A stretch of 64,000 nt of DNA from Lumbricus terrestris (Eukaryota; Annelida; Clitellata; Crassiclitellata; Lumbricidae): positions 50,400,306 through 50,464,305 of the forward strand of contig OX457039.1 of NCBI GenBank assembly GCA_949752735.1, written 5' to 3'. Below are positions 1 to 9,791 of the stretch, one piece after another. The position numbers and the translations under genes were made by a program. Numbering within the stretch: position 1 is the first letter of the stretch; each line of letters opens with the position of its first letter. Under the pieces are notes generated by a model. It was not told the DNA's origin, did no database searches, and was given only the letters and a program-made list of their open reading frames with translations.

Positions 1-234
1 GCTTCAAGACATTTATGCAGCAAGTTCATCCTTTGGACTAGAGGTGCTTTTACAGAAATAGACTTTTAATAAATACAACAATGGAGCAAAAAACAAATCA
101 AAGCCCAACTACAAACCTAGCATAAGCAGAAGTGACCCACAATCAAAAGAGCAATGGTGAATTCATTCAGACATGATCACACATCTTTACAAAACCCTTA
201 ATTCATATTACATTAAAACAAGGCATAGTTTACT

Positions 235-3200
235 TTACTTTTGCATGCTGTAGCAATAAAACAATCGAATAACTTTTAGAAATGAGGAGCAAACCTTAAC
301 TAGTTTTCTTTGTTTCGCTGCTGGCTGAAGGCTCTCTGGCAGACATTTGGGAAGCTTAGCTTTTGTCTTGATATCCCCTTCTGGCTTCTGCAGATCATAG
401 TCTTCTAAAACAGCTTCGGCAGCTGAATCAGTCATGGAAGTTGAACCGGCCATGGCAGCTGCATCTGCCGTGGCAGCCACAATAGACATGGCAATAGCAT
501 CCGCCACGGCATATGGATCATCTGTTTCACATGAAGCTGCTGTGGCAGAAGACAGCTGATCGGCATTGCTGCCAGAAGGAAGAATCAAAGGATGATTCGG
601 AATACTAGTCTCTTTTGAAGCCATCATACCCTCGCCCCTAGTTTGTGCAATGGATGTCATCAATTTCTTTGTTGTAGACCTTTGCTTTATTGTCACTTTA
701 AACAGGGAAGCTGCTGTGGCAGAAGACAGCTGATCGACATTACTGCCAGAAGGAAGAACCAAGGGATGATTCGGAATACGAGTTTCTTCTGAAGCTGTAA
801 CACCATCTAGAAGTCTAGACACTGAAACTCGATTCTGCACAATGGATGTCGTTAATTTCTTTGTTGGAGACCTTTGCTTTACCTTAAGCAGGACAGAATC
901 CTTAGTATCGTCAACAGCTTCACATTCCAGAAACAGGAGATCAGTTTCGTTATCAGTAGAACTTGACTGTGAAGATTGCGGCACTTGCACCTTCCCTTGA
1001 TCCTTAATTTTCGACTTTCGTTTTCGATCCTCTTGATTGCTCTCACTCGATAACACCACAGACATACTTTTGCCGCCATCAGCATTCTTAGCCTCAAACA
1101 TACTGAACGCCGCCATTGCAGCATCTAAATATGTGAACACAGCATGCTTAAGTAATCTAATGAACACAACTACTGAAATATTTGACTGGAAAAGGAAAAA
1201 TGTTTTTCAATACTCAGACCATGAGCTTATGCCTAGGTGTGTCAGACTGAACAGGCAATAAACAATTTATTAGTAATAGGAAGAGAACATGATAAACATC
1301 TATACCTAAAGACCGCTCCGTTTGATGCACTGGCTAATTAATGACTTGTGTATTAAGGCAAAAATGATAGGCAGTCACTGAAATAGTGATGTAGCTTTTC
1401 CGGAAAAGTATTTTGCCGGAAAGTTTCCGGAAAGTTTCCAGAAAGTTTCTGGAAAGTTTCCGGAAACTTTCCGAAGAACCAGAAAAATACATTTAACTCA
1501 GAAAGTGTCAGATTTCACTCTCAGAAATTTTTCTTGTAGTTTAAACTCTTTTTATTTACAGTACTTCTGTCGATGCAAACAATGTTGAACTTAAAAATAA
1601 TTAATATGAGCAATAAACACTGTTCATTAGCATTTCAGACTAGAGTAGCTTATAGAAAACTAGTTGCTTGCATGTCTGCAGTCATCTCTGTTGCAGGAAA
1701 TGTGTAAACAAAAATTATATAAACATGAAACAATACTGCATCAATTGCTGTTTCTGTCTTATATTTTCATAACTCACAAATGTGAAGGTGACTGAATGAT
1801 AAAAAGTTTCTCTAAATGTACAGCGAAGTTTAATTGCATTTAATTCCTAAATGTATTTTTGGGTCGTGTCAACAATCTGAACAATTATCACTAGCACTAG
1901 CAGTACCATCTATTGAATAAACCATCAGTTATAACCACCTAAGACTGCTTATAGTATTGATGTATTTAATAACATTATATTGAAAGAAAATTTGGACTCC
2001 TAAGAATGGAGTACTTATTTAATACTATATTTGATTATTGGAAAAATACGTCGGAAAGTTTCCGGAAAATATGAAACCTTCCGGACAATTTTTCCACCTC
2101 ACAACACTAACTGCTTATAGTGATTGATGTATTTAGTAACATTACATTGAAAGAAAATTTCGGACTCATTAGAATTGAGTATTTATTTAATAATATTTTA
2201 TTGGTGAAAAAATATGTCGGAAAGTTTCCAGAAAGATACGTTGGAAAGTTTCCGAAACTTTCCGGAAAGATATGAAACTTTCCGGGGAAAGTTTCCGCCT
2301 CACAACACTACACTGAAACAATAAATGCTCGTCTACTTGGAAATTTTAATGCTGTGCCATTAATCCCTGGTCAAGACAGATTTAATAGCAATTGCGGCAA
2401 AAAGAACTAGACACAAGCTTGCTTGTACAGCTACAAATTAGCAAGTGCATAACAGTCAAATCACTATTGAAACTGTCAAAATACTTCTGAACATTTAATG
2501 TTTTCCTAGAAAGTATCTGAAATGATCTGCCATAAAAGGCAATTGAATAAAAACATTTCGCATATATGTACGTACTTGCATCCGCATTTTTCTCGGCCCA
2601 AAGTTTGGACTTAAAAATGTGCTTCTTTGTCCTTGTGTGACGTCCAAGGTCATTGGAGTGAGCTCTAAGTTCTACTTCACAGTACAAACATTTTGCCTTT
2701 GTTGATTCGCCATCAACTGGAGCCAACCAGCCTATACACAGACAAACGTAAAAAATTATTACGTTATTGGGTATTCATAAATTTATTACATCCTTCTACC
2801 AGCAATAGCTCCTTCAGGCAGAGACCTATGTAGGCAAATAGATCTTTCTGCTGATGCACCAATATAACAACAGCAATCCAGGTTGAAACAGGTTGAAGAA
2901 CAATGAAACAAGGGTTAACATCCCTTGAAACAATCTTCAAAACACGGATACTTTAACACTTTGACAGCGTGACCTAAAAGCGAATGGAAAATGAATGCAG
3001 CTTGTCATTAACCCTCTTGCCCCGTATAGCCGCTATAGCGGCTTGGTGGTCTTTGACAAATACCCCTAAAGCCGCTATAGAGGCTTCAACATATAAACCG
3101 TATCCCCGTAAGGCCATTATAGTGGCTTTTGTTTTACTATGGCTTATTGGTTTACTTACTATTTAATTTTCAACCGGAAGTGACGTTGAAGTGACGTTGA

Positions 3201-6200
3201 AGTGACGTTGAACATGTAGTAAGGTCAGTGGCCATTGATGTTGGTAAGCAGTGTTTGTTTTGCCTATTTAATTTTTATTTGATAAACTTCATTGAATTTA
3301 GTGCATAATGCCAAAAAGAAAAGCAGCTTGCACCGCTAAGGCAAACGTACAGGCACCAAATAAAAAACAATTTACATTGGCACAAGCCAGGAAGCTGATT
3401 CTAGACAGCGAAAGTAATAGTGACAGCGCTGATAATTTGGAAACCGAAAGTGACAGCAACGTGGATGATTCTGATCACGAGTCTCACACCGATCGAGCGT
3501 CAACCTCAACCAGTAATGTTGCACCAGGTAGTTGGATACGCAATGTGACAGTAAATAATTCTACATTTAGACCGAGTGAGCCTACTGGTCCACGAGGTGC
3601 TGCAGCCAACTGTTCAGTGGACACTACTACACTCCAGTATTTCTCGCTATTTTGGGATGACGACATGTGGCAGCTGATTGTCGATATGACTAATTTGAAC
3701 GCGTCTCGTGTCAAGGCAGCTAAACCTACCGACTACTATGCGAGAAAATGGACTATTTTGACAACACCAGAACTGAAGGCCTTTGTTGGAGTTCGGTTGG
3801 CAATGGAATTCTCTGTCCTCAAGCAGCGCTATGAACAGTATTTTAGTCCTAACGTTGGCTTCTTGTTCCGAACACCTGGATTCCGAAAGGTAATGACCAG
3901 AGACCGTTACCTCGCAATATGGAAATTCCTGCACGTTATTGACGAAAACGATGTCAATATCGACAAAGAAGACAAACTATACAAGATTCTTCCACTGCTA
4001 AACAACATTATCTCAAAGTCTCAGGAAAACTACAAGCCCGACCATGCAGGAACTATCACTAGATGAAGGAATGATACCGGCCAGGGCCATCGGGTGGGCG
4101 TTCCGCTTGCTGTGGGGCTATAGGGGTGAGAGGGTTAAATGCATAGGCAAAATATGCATGCGCAATCTGCTAATATGCTGCAAAGTTCCTATAACACCAG
4201 GCAATTTTATTTATGCCACTTCTGACTTTGCCTGACCTGCAATGCAATGGCATTTATAAGGAATTGTCATATTAGGATCACTCTGCCAGAACAACCATGG
4301 TTTTACCATCTTTGGAGAGAGCTTATGACTAGGTGTGTCAGACTGAACAGACTATAAACAATTCATTTAGTAATAGGAAGAGAACATGATAAGTAACTTG
4401 ATCAATCACCGACATAGAAGGGCAACTTGTGTAAGGCCTCAAAATACACAACCTGTGCTAAAACCATTGCCTTAAAACCAGCCCCAAATTGCCTAAAAAA
4501 ATCACATATAAAGTCACTTTGAATGCCTTACCTGCAAGTCGAGGGTTCTTATGCCAGCGTTTCTGGTACTTAATTCCAGCTTTCGGATCCTTATCACGCT
4601 CGGTTCTGTTCTTCACGTGTTCTTTTGACTTCCGATGATGTTGTTTTGTGGCACCCAGCTCTGTCCCACAGAAAAGTACATTTCACATGACTGACATCAC
4701 TATTTCGGCGCCTGAGAATTATCTTGTCGTATCTCCATTTTTGTTCGAAATCGAGTTTAGAGTTTTTGTAGCAGACATTTGTTTATCTTTCTTCAGTTTT
4801 AGTCGCTAGAAGATACAAAGTGTCATCTTAAAGATATTTAACGAAAACTACCTGTCGTATGTCCATTTCCATAAATTTTTTGCCATATATCCAAGTTCTT
4901 TTGACATATCTCTAGTACCGCATTCACAATTTAGAAGTACCATGCTGCATGTCTAGAGAAAGATCGTAGCTGATTGGATGATACGGAGATACAGCAATCA
5001 ATATACTGCTCTCTTCGTAGTATTATAGTGTTGCATGTCCAGGGAATATAAACGTTTTTTCTTTAAAAAAATTGGTATTATATCCGCAAATTTTGAAACG
5101 AATTCGCTCGCTAATAATTGTGCAGCACTTTGTTTTATCATTTCATGTCTTTGTTTTTGTTAGAATGACTTGCAATTGATTTAAATCCATTTTTTACCAA
5201 ATTTTCACAAATCTCTCAAAAAACAAATTTAAAAGTTAATATTTTAAAATTAATTGCTTACGTCTCACAAGCCCAACTGTCCCTGATGTTGATATTTTAA
5301 AGTGATGTCTGTGCCTGATGTTTATTGGCCTAAATTTCTTTTCCGTGAAATTTTACCAAAACTTCTACCTCGATTATCTCGGAATTCTCAAAAATTAAGA
5401 TATGCGAAGATAATTCTCAGACGATGATCTACTGACAACAGCACCAACATAACAACAGCTCCAACATAACAACAGCTCCAACATAACAACAGCTCCAACA
5501 ATAGCAACGATGTTCAAATCATTTAAACAGGCTAAGTCATAGCAATTACACATATCACAGAAGTTATTATTATTCATAAATTTTACTTCTCGAGTCATAG
5601 TTTAAATCTTAATAACTGAACCATAATTACTTCTTGAGTTGAAGTCTAACTTTTAAAACCTTAAACTATTTAATTAATATATATCCAAGACTTAGTTATT
5701 TTAATTAGGTTTTTTAAGAAGCCCATTAGGGTTTCGTTGGGTCACTTTCTCATCCTTGGTGCAGGGCCTTGGTAGTATTCTGGAACAAGAGCTAACTTTT
5801 ATCAGTATATAAGTCTGCTATGTCAAAACTATTATAACCAGTTGTGATAGCTCATGGTGGTGTCATGTTCTTTGACTATGAGAAACTGCAAATTACAATA
5901 TTGTACATTTATTTCATAAATAGATAATTAACTATAAATGCTGAGATATTTATCAATTATGCAACTCAACAGCTGATGACATTTCATGTAATGCTTAATT
6001 TCTATCTTGAGCACATCCTGGTTTTGATGTTTTAATCAATCATTTAGATTCACCAAGAAATTTTATAGCCAGTGAATCATCCCAGCTTTAATCCCTTAAG
6101 AAGCTGCTGGTGCCATTCGCAGATCACACAAAGACAGTTTTGAAGCTGCCAAAACCATTTTGTCAGCTTTGCCTGCAATCCATGATCTGGAACATTCGCA

Positions 6201-8929
6201 CAACTAAACTGTACAAGGAGACAATATTAATAGCAGCTGTGTCGCAAGAGTCAATTCAGCAACAAAATCAGTACTGTTGTGACCAACGGCATGGCATGGC
6301 ACTGCATTGTAACATAGACCTACCATTGCGTTGGCGACTACTTTGGCTTTCGGCTGCGGTAGTAGTATGGCAGTCTTCCTGAAACACAGAAAACCATGTG
6401 TCATTTTGTATTTAAACAGTGAATTTAATAGTTCCTATCTTCAAGTGTAAACATCACAATAGCAATCCAGATAACATATCTTCACAGTTGCAAAAACCAA
6501 TAATGACTAGGCAATTGTGACCCATCTGACCACACCAGGCTTAAGTTACATAATTTTGTGCAATTTGAGTGTCATACTTTTTTTGAAAGAATAAAGTCTC
6601 TTCTTTAAAATGAAACAAATCGTATTGTTCGACCATGTTCCTGTCCTAAGTTATGAGCGATAAATAATATTTTTCACAAATGTTATTTTAATGTGATTAA
6701 AACATATTTATTTATCATTTTCTGTCAAAGCAAAAAAAGTGAATTTTATCACATTTTGGTCATTATCTCAGAAACATGCATTGCAACATATGCCTTGTTT
6801 TGGTCAGATGGGTCAAAATAATTATTCTGAACCCTCTGCAAAGATAGCAAGTCTTTTTGCAGTCGGTATTAAAAGAATCTAAACTGGAATATGTGATCAG
6901 TTATGGCTAAAGGCTAATCCTACTTACGAGCAGTTCATCAGTTTGGCTCTGAAAACTGCAGTCATCTGAAAATTAAAACAACACATCAACATTTTTTCAG
7001 CACATTTTTCCTCAGCATCTTTACCTCTTTCTTACATTACATTCAAATGAGATACAAACTTATCAATGCAAATAATGCAAATGTATATTTTATGCAAATT
7101 TATGCCTTCCTGGAAAAATAAACAAATATCAAAAAGGTAATAATGAGCAGTTTTATGTTTGCCAGTAAGGAACTAATGTTGTTAATGCCAAAAACTAAGA
7201 AGAGTACCAGTAATAATATTTACTAAAAATCCCAAAAGCTGAGTGCAACACATTAGCCTGAGTACAGCTTCACGCCATTGAGTTTGCACACAGAATTACA
7301 GGAAGTTCAAAGTGTAGTTGTTGGAAAATCAGATGCTGGAAATAGCAACAGACCTACTGAGGCTGTGCTTAGACTACGAAAAAAATGTGATACAGCAGAT
7401 TGGGAAAATCATGATAAGATTTCTTGAAGAGGCAAAACTTAAGTTCTAAATGGAAAAATTGAAGCAATTATAGATATGTGGGCTTGATGCAACTATGGTA
7501 ATGAGGGATTTACATGAAGCGAAGGCATAGAGAAATTACATAAGTAAATGGATGCTATCTCAACAGCAAGGTGCAGTGGTGGATAAAGAAGTTCAAAATG
7601 TTTGATATCCCTTGAAATGTCACTGTAAAATATGTTTGCTTACTTGAACCACTTTCCAGATTGTTTACTAATGAATCAAGCTCCAGTGATGCAGTATATT
7701 CAGACATTTTCTTCATATGTTTTCTGTCCAAAGCATGGCCACAAAGTCCAACATGGTGCGCTGGTAGAAGCACTTCACAGAACTTACACTTCGCCTTACG
7801 ATCATCACCGTCAACAGGTTGAATCCAATCTAGAATTAGCAGCAATAGTGCGCAACATTAAACATCAATTACAACAGTGCGCCATATTTAACAGGTCTCT
7901 TGTGTTATTAAAATTGCAATCGTTGCAAGAGTTTGACATTTAAGACGTAGTTTTGCAGAGACTCAATAGGTATAATTATTATAATAAATTAGAGCGCAGC
8001 GACCTATCGACTGCATCGCAACATGCATCCCAACATCCAAAGTGCTCAGTAAGTAAGTAACCGGCTCATTGACCACATGTATGCAAGATAAGTAAGTAAG
8101 TAAGTAATCAAATTAAAGGATACAGATAAGTAAGTAAGTAATTGAATTAAAGGTCGATATATGGTTAGATATGCAGTACATTACAGTTTGACAGTAAATA
8201 AACCAGCGCTTTGTCAAAAGAATTCGGCGCTTTCGAAACTAGAATTTAGCTGATGTTCCACATGGCGCTTATGAAGCTATCAGCTGGGCACAAACATTTT
8301 CGCAATTATTTTTAACACAGGTAGAGGTGTATTTCTATTAATTCAGTAGCTTTATTGTAGCTTTATCGTCAGAACATATTAAACGTGACAATTCGTGACG
8401 CCAATTTGCGTATGTAGCGTTATTGTTAGATCACATCAAACGTTTCTTATCCAAATCGCTTTAATTTTTACTGTTGCTGACTGACTTGGATTACTTACTT
8501 ATCTTGCATGTGTGCAATGAGCCGGTTACTTACTTACTGAGCGCTTTGCATGTTGGGATGCATGCTGGGATGCAGTCGATAGGTGGCTGCCCTCTATTTT
8601 TTTGCAATCGGTGGCAACCATATTGTTTGGAGTACGGGCATGCAGTCTTCGGGATTACCCATGTAGGTCAATTTGAAATTTCTTCCGACGTAGATTACAC
8701 CTGCAGTATTACCATTACCAATCAAACACAAGATAGCTCCGGTGCTACGCTGCCAATGGTTATTTCCGGAAATAGCCTAGGATTACCCTTGTTTACATTT
8801 TACTGCCGTTGGTCCCCTTTATTGTAAAGCGCGATAGACAAGGCTGTAAAATAAATGCTAACCTTTAAGGTTCTCGTCAGTTTCCCATTCTTCTGTGTAT
8901 TTCATTCGGTATTGTGATCGCTTTGCCAT
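235..8929 (-). CDS. Two-module C2HH zinc-finger protein, seven exons, 522 aa
   Basis: Spliced minus-strand gene. Exons in transcript order: 8929-8863, 7829-7644, 6965-6928, 6378-6324, 4660-4532, 2731-2576, 1172-235. All have AG/GT borders and phases close over 523 codons. Start is ATG 8929-8927 and stop is TAA at 237-235. The protein has two similar modules. Each has a basic YxxxW exon, a phase-1 intron, then W-[IL]-x-P-V-D-G and a finger with identical spacing: C37-C40-H54-H60 and C173-C176-H190-H196. Similar fingers (KAxCxxC...AH...H...KH) occur in BED/TTF-type and hAT-associated invertebrate proteins, so DNA or RNA binding in the nucleus is an inference. The last exon is acidic, Ser/Ala-rich and low complexity, with a basic DRKRKSK stretch and an internal tandem duplication. 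I do not recognise an ortholog. A possible donor near 294 means the C-terminus may continue beyond the window. Confidence 0.72.
532..891 (-). repeat. In-frame tandem duplication inside last zinc-finger-gene exon
   Basis: Two adjacent segments, 891-703 and 702-532, encode alignable blocks (about protein residues 305-367 and 368-424). Both carry KQRS-x-TKKL, IPNHPL-[VI]-LPSGSN and DQLSSATAAS. The second copy is shorter by a few residues around the RLLDG stretch of the first. Reading frame is kept, which supports the exon being coding. Confidence 0.85.
1223..1295 (+). repeat. Intronic repeat copy 1 (pair with 4318-4391)
   Basis: About 73 bp starting GAGCTTATG and containing AGGTGTGTCAGACTGAACAG recurs at 4318-4391 with a few differences. 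Both copies lie in introns of the zinc-finger gene. Nature unknown; it may be an old segmental copy or part of a dispersed repeat. Confidence 0.7.
1384..2310. mobile_element. Non-autonomous hAT-like element built of GGAAAGTTTCC arrays
   Basis: The 927-bp segment is flanked by a perfect 8-bp direct repeat CACTGAAA (1376-1383 and 2311-2318), as expected of hAT insertions. The ends are imperfect inverted repeats, TAGTGATGTAG and TAGTGTTGTGAGG. Blocks of GGAAAGTTTCC-type self-complementary units occur at 1397-1475, 2050-2095 and 2217-2300. An internal segment (about 1940-2030) is repeated at about 2110-2205. No transposase ORF. It lies in the last intron of the zinc-finger gene. Confidence 0.75.
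3178..3212 (+). repeat. Three tandem AAGTGACGTTG units upstream of transposase ORF
   Basis: An 11-bp unit AAGTGACGTTG is repeated three times within the piggyBac element, about 100 bp before the transposase ATG. Each unit contains TGACGT, the core of a CRE/ATF-type site, so it could be part of the transposon promoter; this is inference. Confidence 0.75.
3308..4063 (+). pseudogene. piggyBac transposase N-terminal half, broken
   Basis: An ORF of 252 codons starts MPKRKA and has the acidic Ser/Asp-rich N-terminus (DSESNSDS) of piggyBac transposases, then the DDE_Tnp_1_7-type segment with RDRYLAIWKFLHVIDEN and an LYKILPLLNNI-like stretch. The frame is lost at about 4045: the next catalytic block, LSLDEGM, which holds the first catalytic Asp, continues in another frame at 4050-4080. 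It runs almost straight into the right terminal repeat, so the rest of the catalytic core and the C-terminal cysteine domain are missing. The element cannot make an active transposase by itself. Family identity is firm from motif order; activity is excluded by the deletion. Confidence 0.82.
4318..4391 (+). repeat. Intronic repeat copy 2 (pair with 1223-1295)
   Basis: Shares AGGTGTGTCAGACTGAACAG and TAGTAATAGGAAGAGAACAT with the copy at 1223-1295. It lies about 180 bp beyond the piggyBac right end and outside it. Confidence 0.7.
4661..6323. other. Intron of zinc-finger gene, AT-rich
   Basis: Between exons 4 and 5 of the zinc-finger gene. Apart from the 17-bp minisatellite at 5444-5494 I see only AT-rich DNA; the short ORFs here have no recognisable motif. 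Confidence 0.6.
5444..5494 (+). repeat. 17-bp minisatellite, three perfect units
   Basis: Unit CCAACATAACAACAGCT is repeated at 5444-5460, 5461-5477 and 5478-5494, followed by a partial unit. The apparent minus-strand ORF of Leu/Cys/Val repeats here is a by-product of this repeat. Confidence 0.92.
6518..6815. mobile_element. 298-bp MITE with 15-bp perfect TIR
   Basis: TGACCCATCTGACCA at 6518-6532 is matched by its exact reverse complement at 6801-6815. The interior is AT-rich and noncoding. A related sequence in reverse orientation occurs at 15517-15652 in a SMAD intron, ending in the same 15 bases. No clear target duplication seen. It lies in an intron of the zinc-finger gene. Confidence 0.7.
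7991..8595. mobile_element. Foldback-type element with ~100-bp inverted repeats
   Basis: The left arm (7991 to about 8095) and right arm (about 8490-8595) are inverted copies. Both read AGAG-[CG]-GCAGC then ACCTATCGACTGCATC, and later CTCAGTAAGTAAGTAACCGG. ATT precedes the left end (7988-7990) and follows the right end (8596-8598), a possible 3-bp target duplication. GTAA microsatellites sit inside both arms. No ORF of note. It lies in intron 1 of the zinc-finger gene. Confidence 0.72.
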
Positions 8930-9585
8930 TAGATGAATTTGGTTAATAAAGTCAAAATGTTTGACTAAACAGCTCAAGTGGCGTAAAATCGCCCAAGGTA
9001 GCAACGCAAAATGGCCGTTGCAGGCGCGCTATCTTCAGCGTTTAGTTGGCGGCAATCTCGTCAAAAAGTAGCCCAAACGTCGCGATATGAACATTAGGAT
9101 GGGGACAATTTTTTTGCTAGGTGGGCCCAGGCTCTGGGTGGGCCTACATTAAAAATGCATACTTCTTTGTTTCGTTAGTAGTCATAGTCTTACACCATGG
9201 TCATGTCAAATAAAAGTATATTTGATCAAACCATCGACGAAAACTTTAGGTGGCGAAGGCTACTACCTAAATTCTTGCAGCAGACTATAGTCCGTATGCC
9301 CACAGTATAAATAAAAATTGTTATTAATTAATTATTATTAATTGTTATTTATAGGCTACTGCGATGTTTGTGTCTTACTTTTTACCTTTAGCTTCTCGTA
9401 GGTACATGCAATTAGGTCCACAAAAAGTAACTGCACAAAACTTCATTTTCAACTGCACAATTAAATGTCGTTCCCTTTGTGTCCAGCTGCACGTTTATTA
9501 GAATAAGCCATGATTTCAATCGGCCTAGAGATTACATATGCGCGCCAGGACTTAATAAAGTTTTGGGGGGCTGAATCCTCGCGGA
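8930..9585. other. Upstream region of zinc-finger gene
   Basis: Non-coding. The first 150 bp or so beyond the minus-strand ATG are richer in CG dinucleotides (around 8995-9090) than the introns and would be the natural place for its promoter. No motif is decisive. Confidence 0.35.
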
Positions 9586-9710
9586 GGAAATTTTCCATTT
9601 TCATCTGCCAAAATTTCTGACGACCTTTTTTTAGTCATCCGGCCGAAATCTGGAAATTTTCCATTTTCATCTGCTAAAATTTCTGACGACCTTATTTTTT
9701 AGTCATCCGG
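9586..9710. repeat. 66-bp unit repeated about twice, part of dispersed family
   Basis: GGAAATTTTCCATTTTCATC recurs with a 66-bp period and is followed each time by TTTCTGACGACCTT and TAGTCATCCGG. The same motif order (ATTTTCGCC, GACCTTTTTT, AGTCATTCGG) is inside the MITE at 63107-63392, with weaker relatives near 14955-15050, 28100-28210 and 29490-29545. Confidence 0.7.
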
Positions 9711-9791
9711 TCGGTTGATAATTGTGGAAATATTTCAGTTTTGCATGTAAAAAAACAGGATGGCTCTTTTTAGGGAGACTTTGCCCTCGGG

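Larger units (their letters stand above)
3012..4134 (+). mobile_element. Truncated piggyBac-like transposon between TTAA sites
   Basis: TTAA at 3008-3011 and 4135-4138 flanks terminal inverted repeats CCCTCTTGCCCCGTATAGCC and CCCTCTCACCCCTATAGCCC (right end read in reverse). Exact TTAA duplication with a CCC-start TIR is the piggyBac hallmark. Just inside the left end lie three near-palindromes around GCCGCTATAGCGGC (about 3028-3125). Sitting in an intron of the minus-strand zinc-finger gene, it is oriented opposite to its host. Confidence 0.85.

Noticed and set aside
5444..5494. CRISPR-like regular repeats (also 40490-40588 and 60490-60640)
   Set aside because: Units are directly adjacent without unique spacers, in introns or a coding exon of an animal genome.
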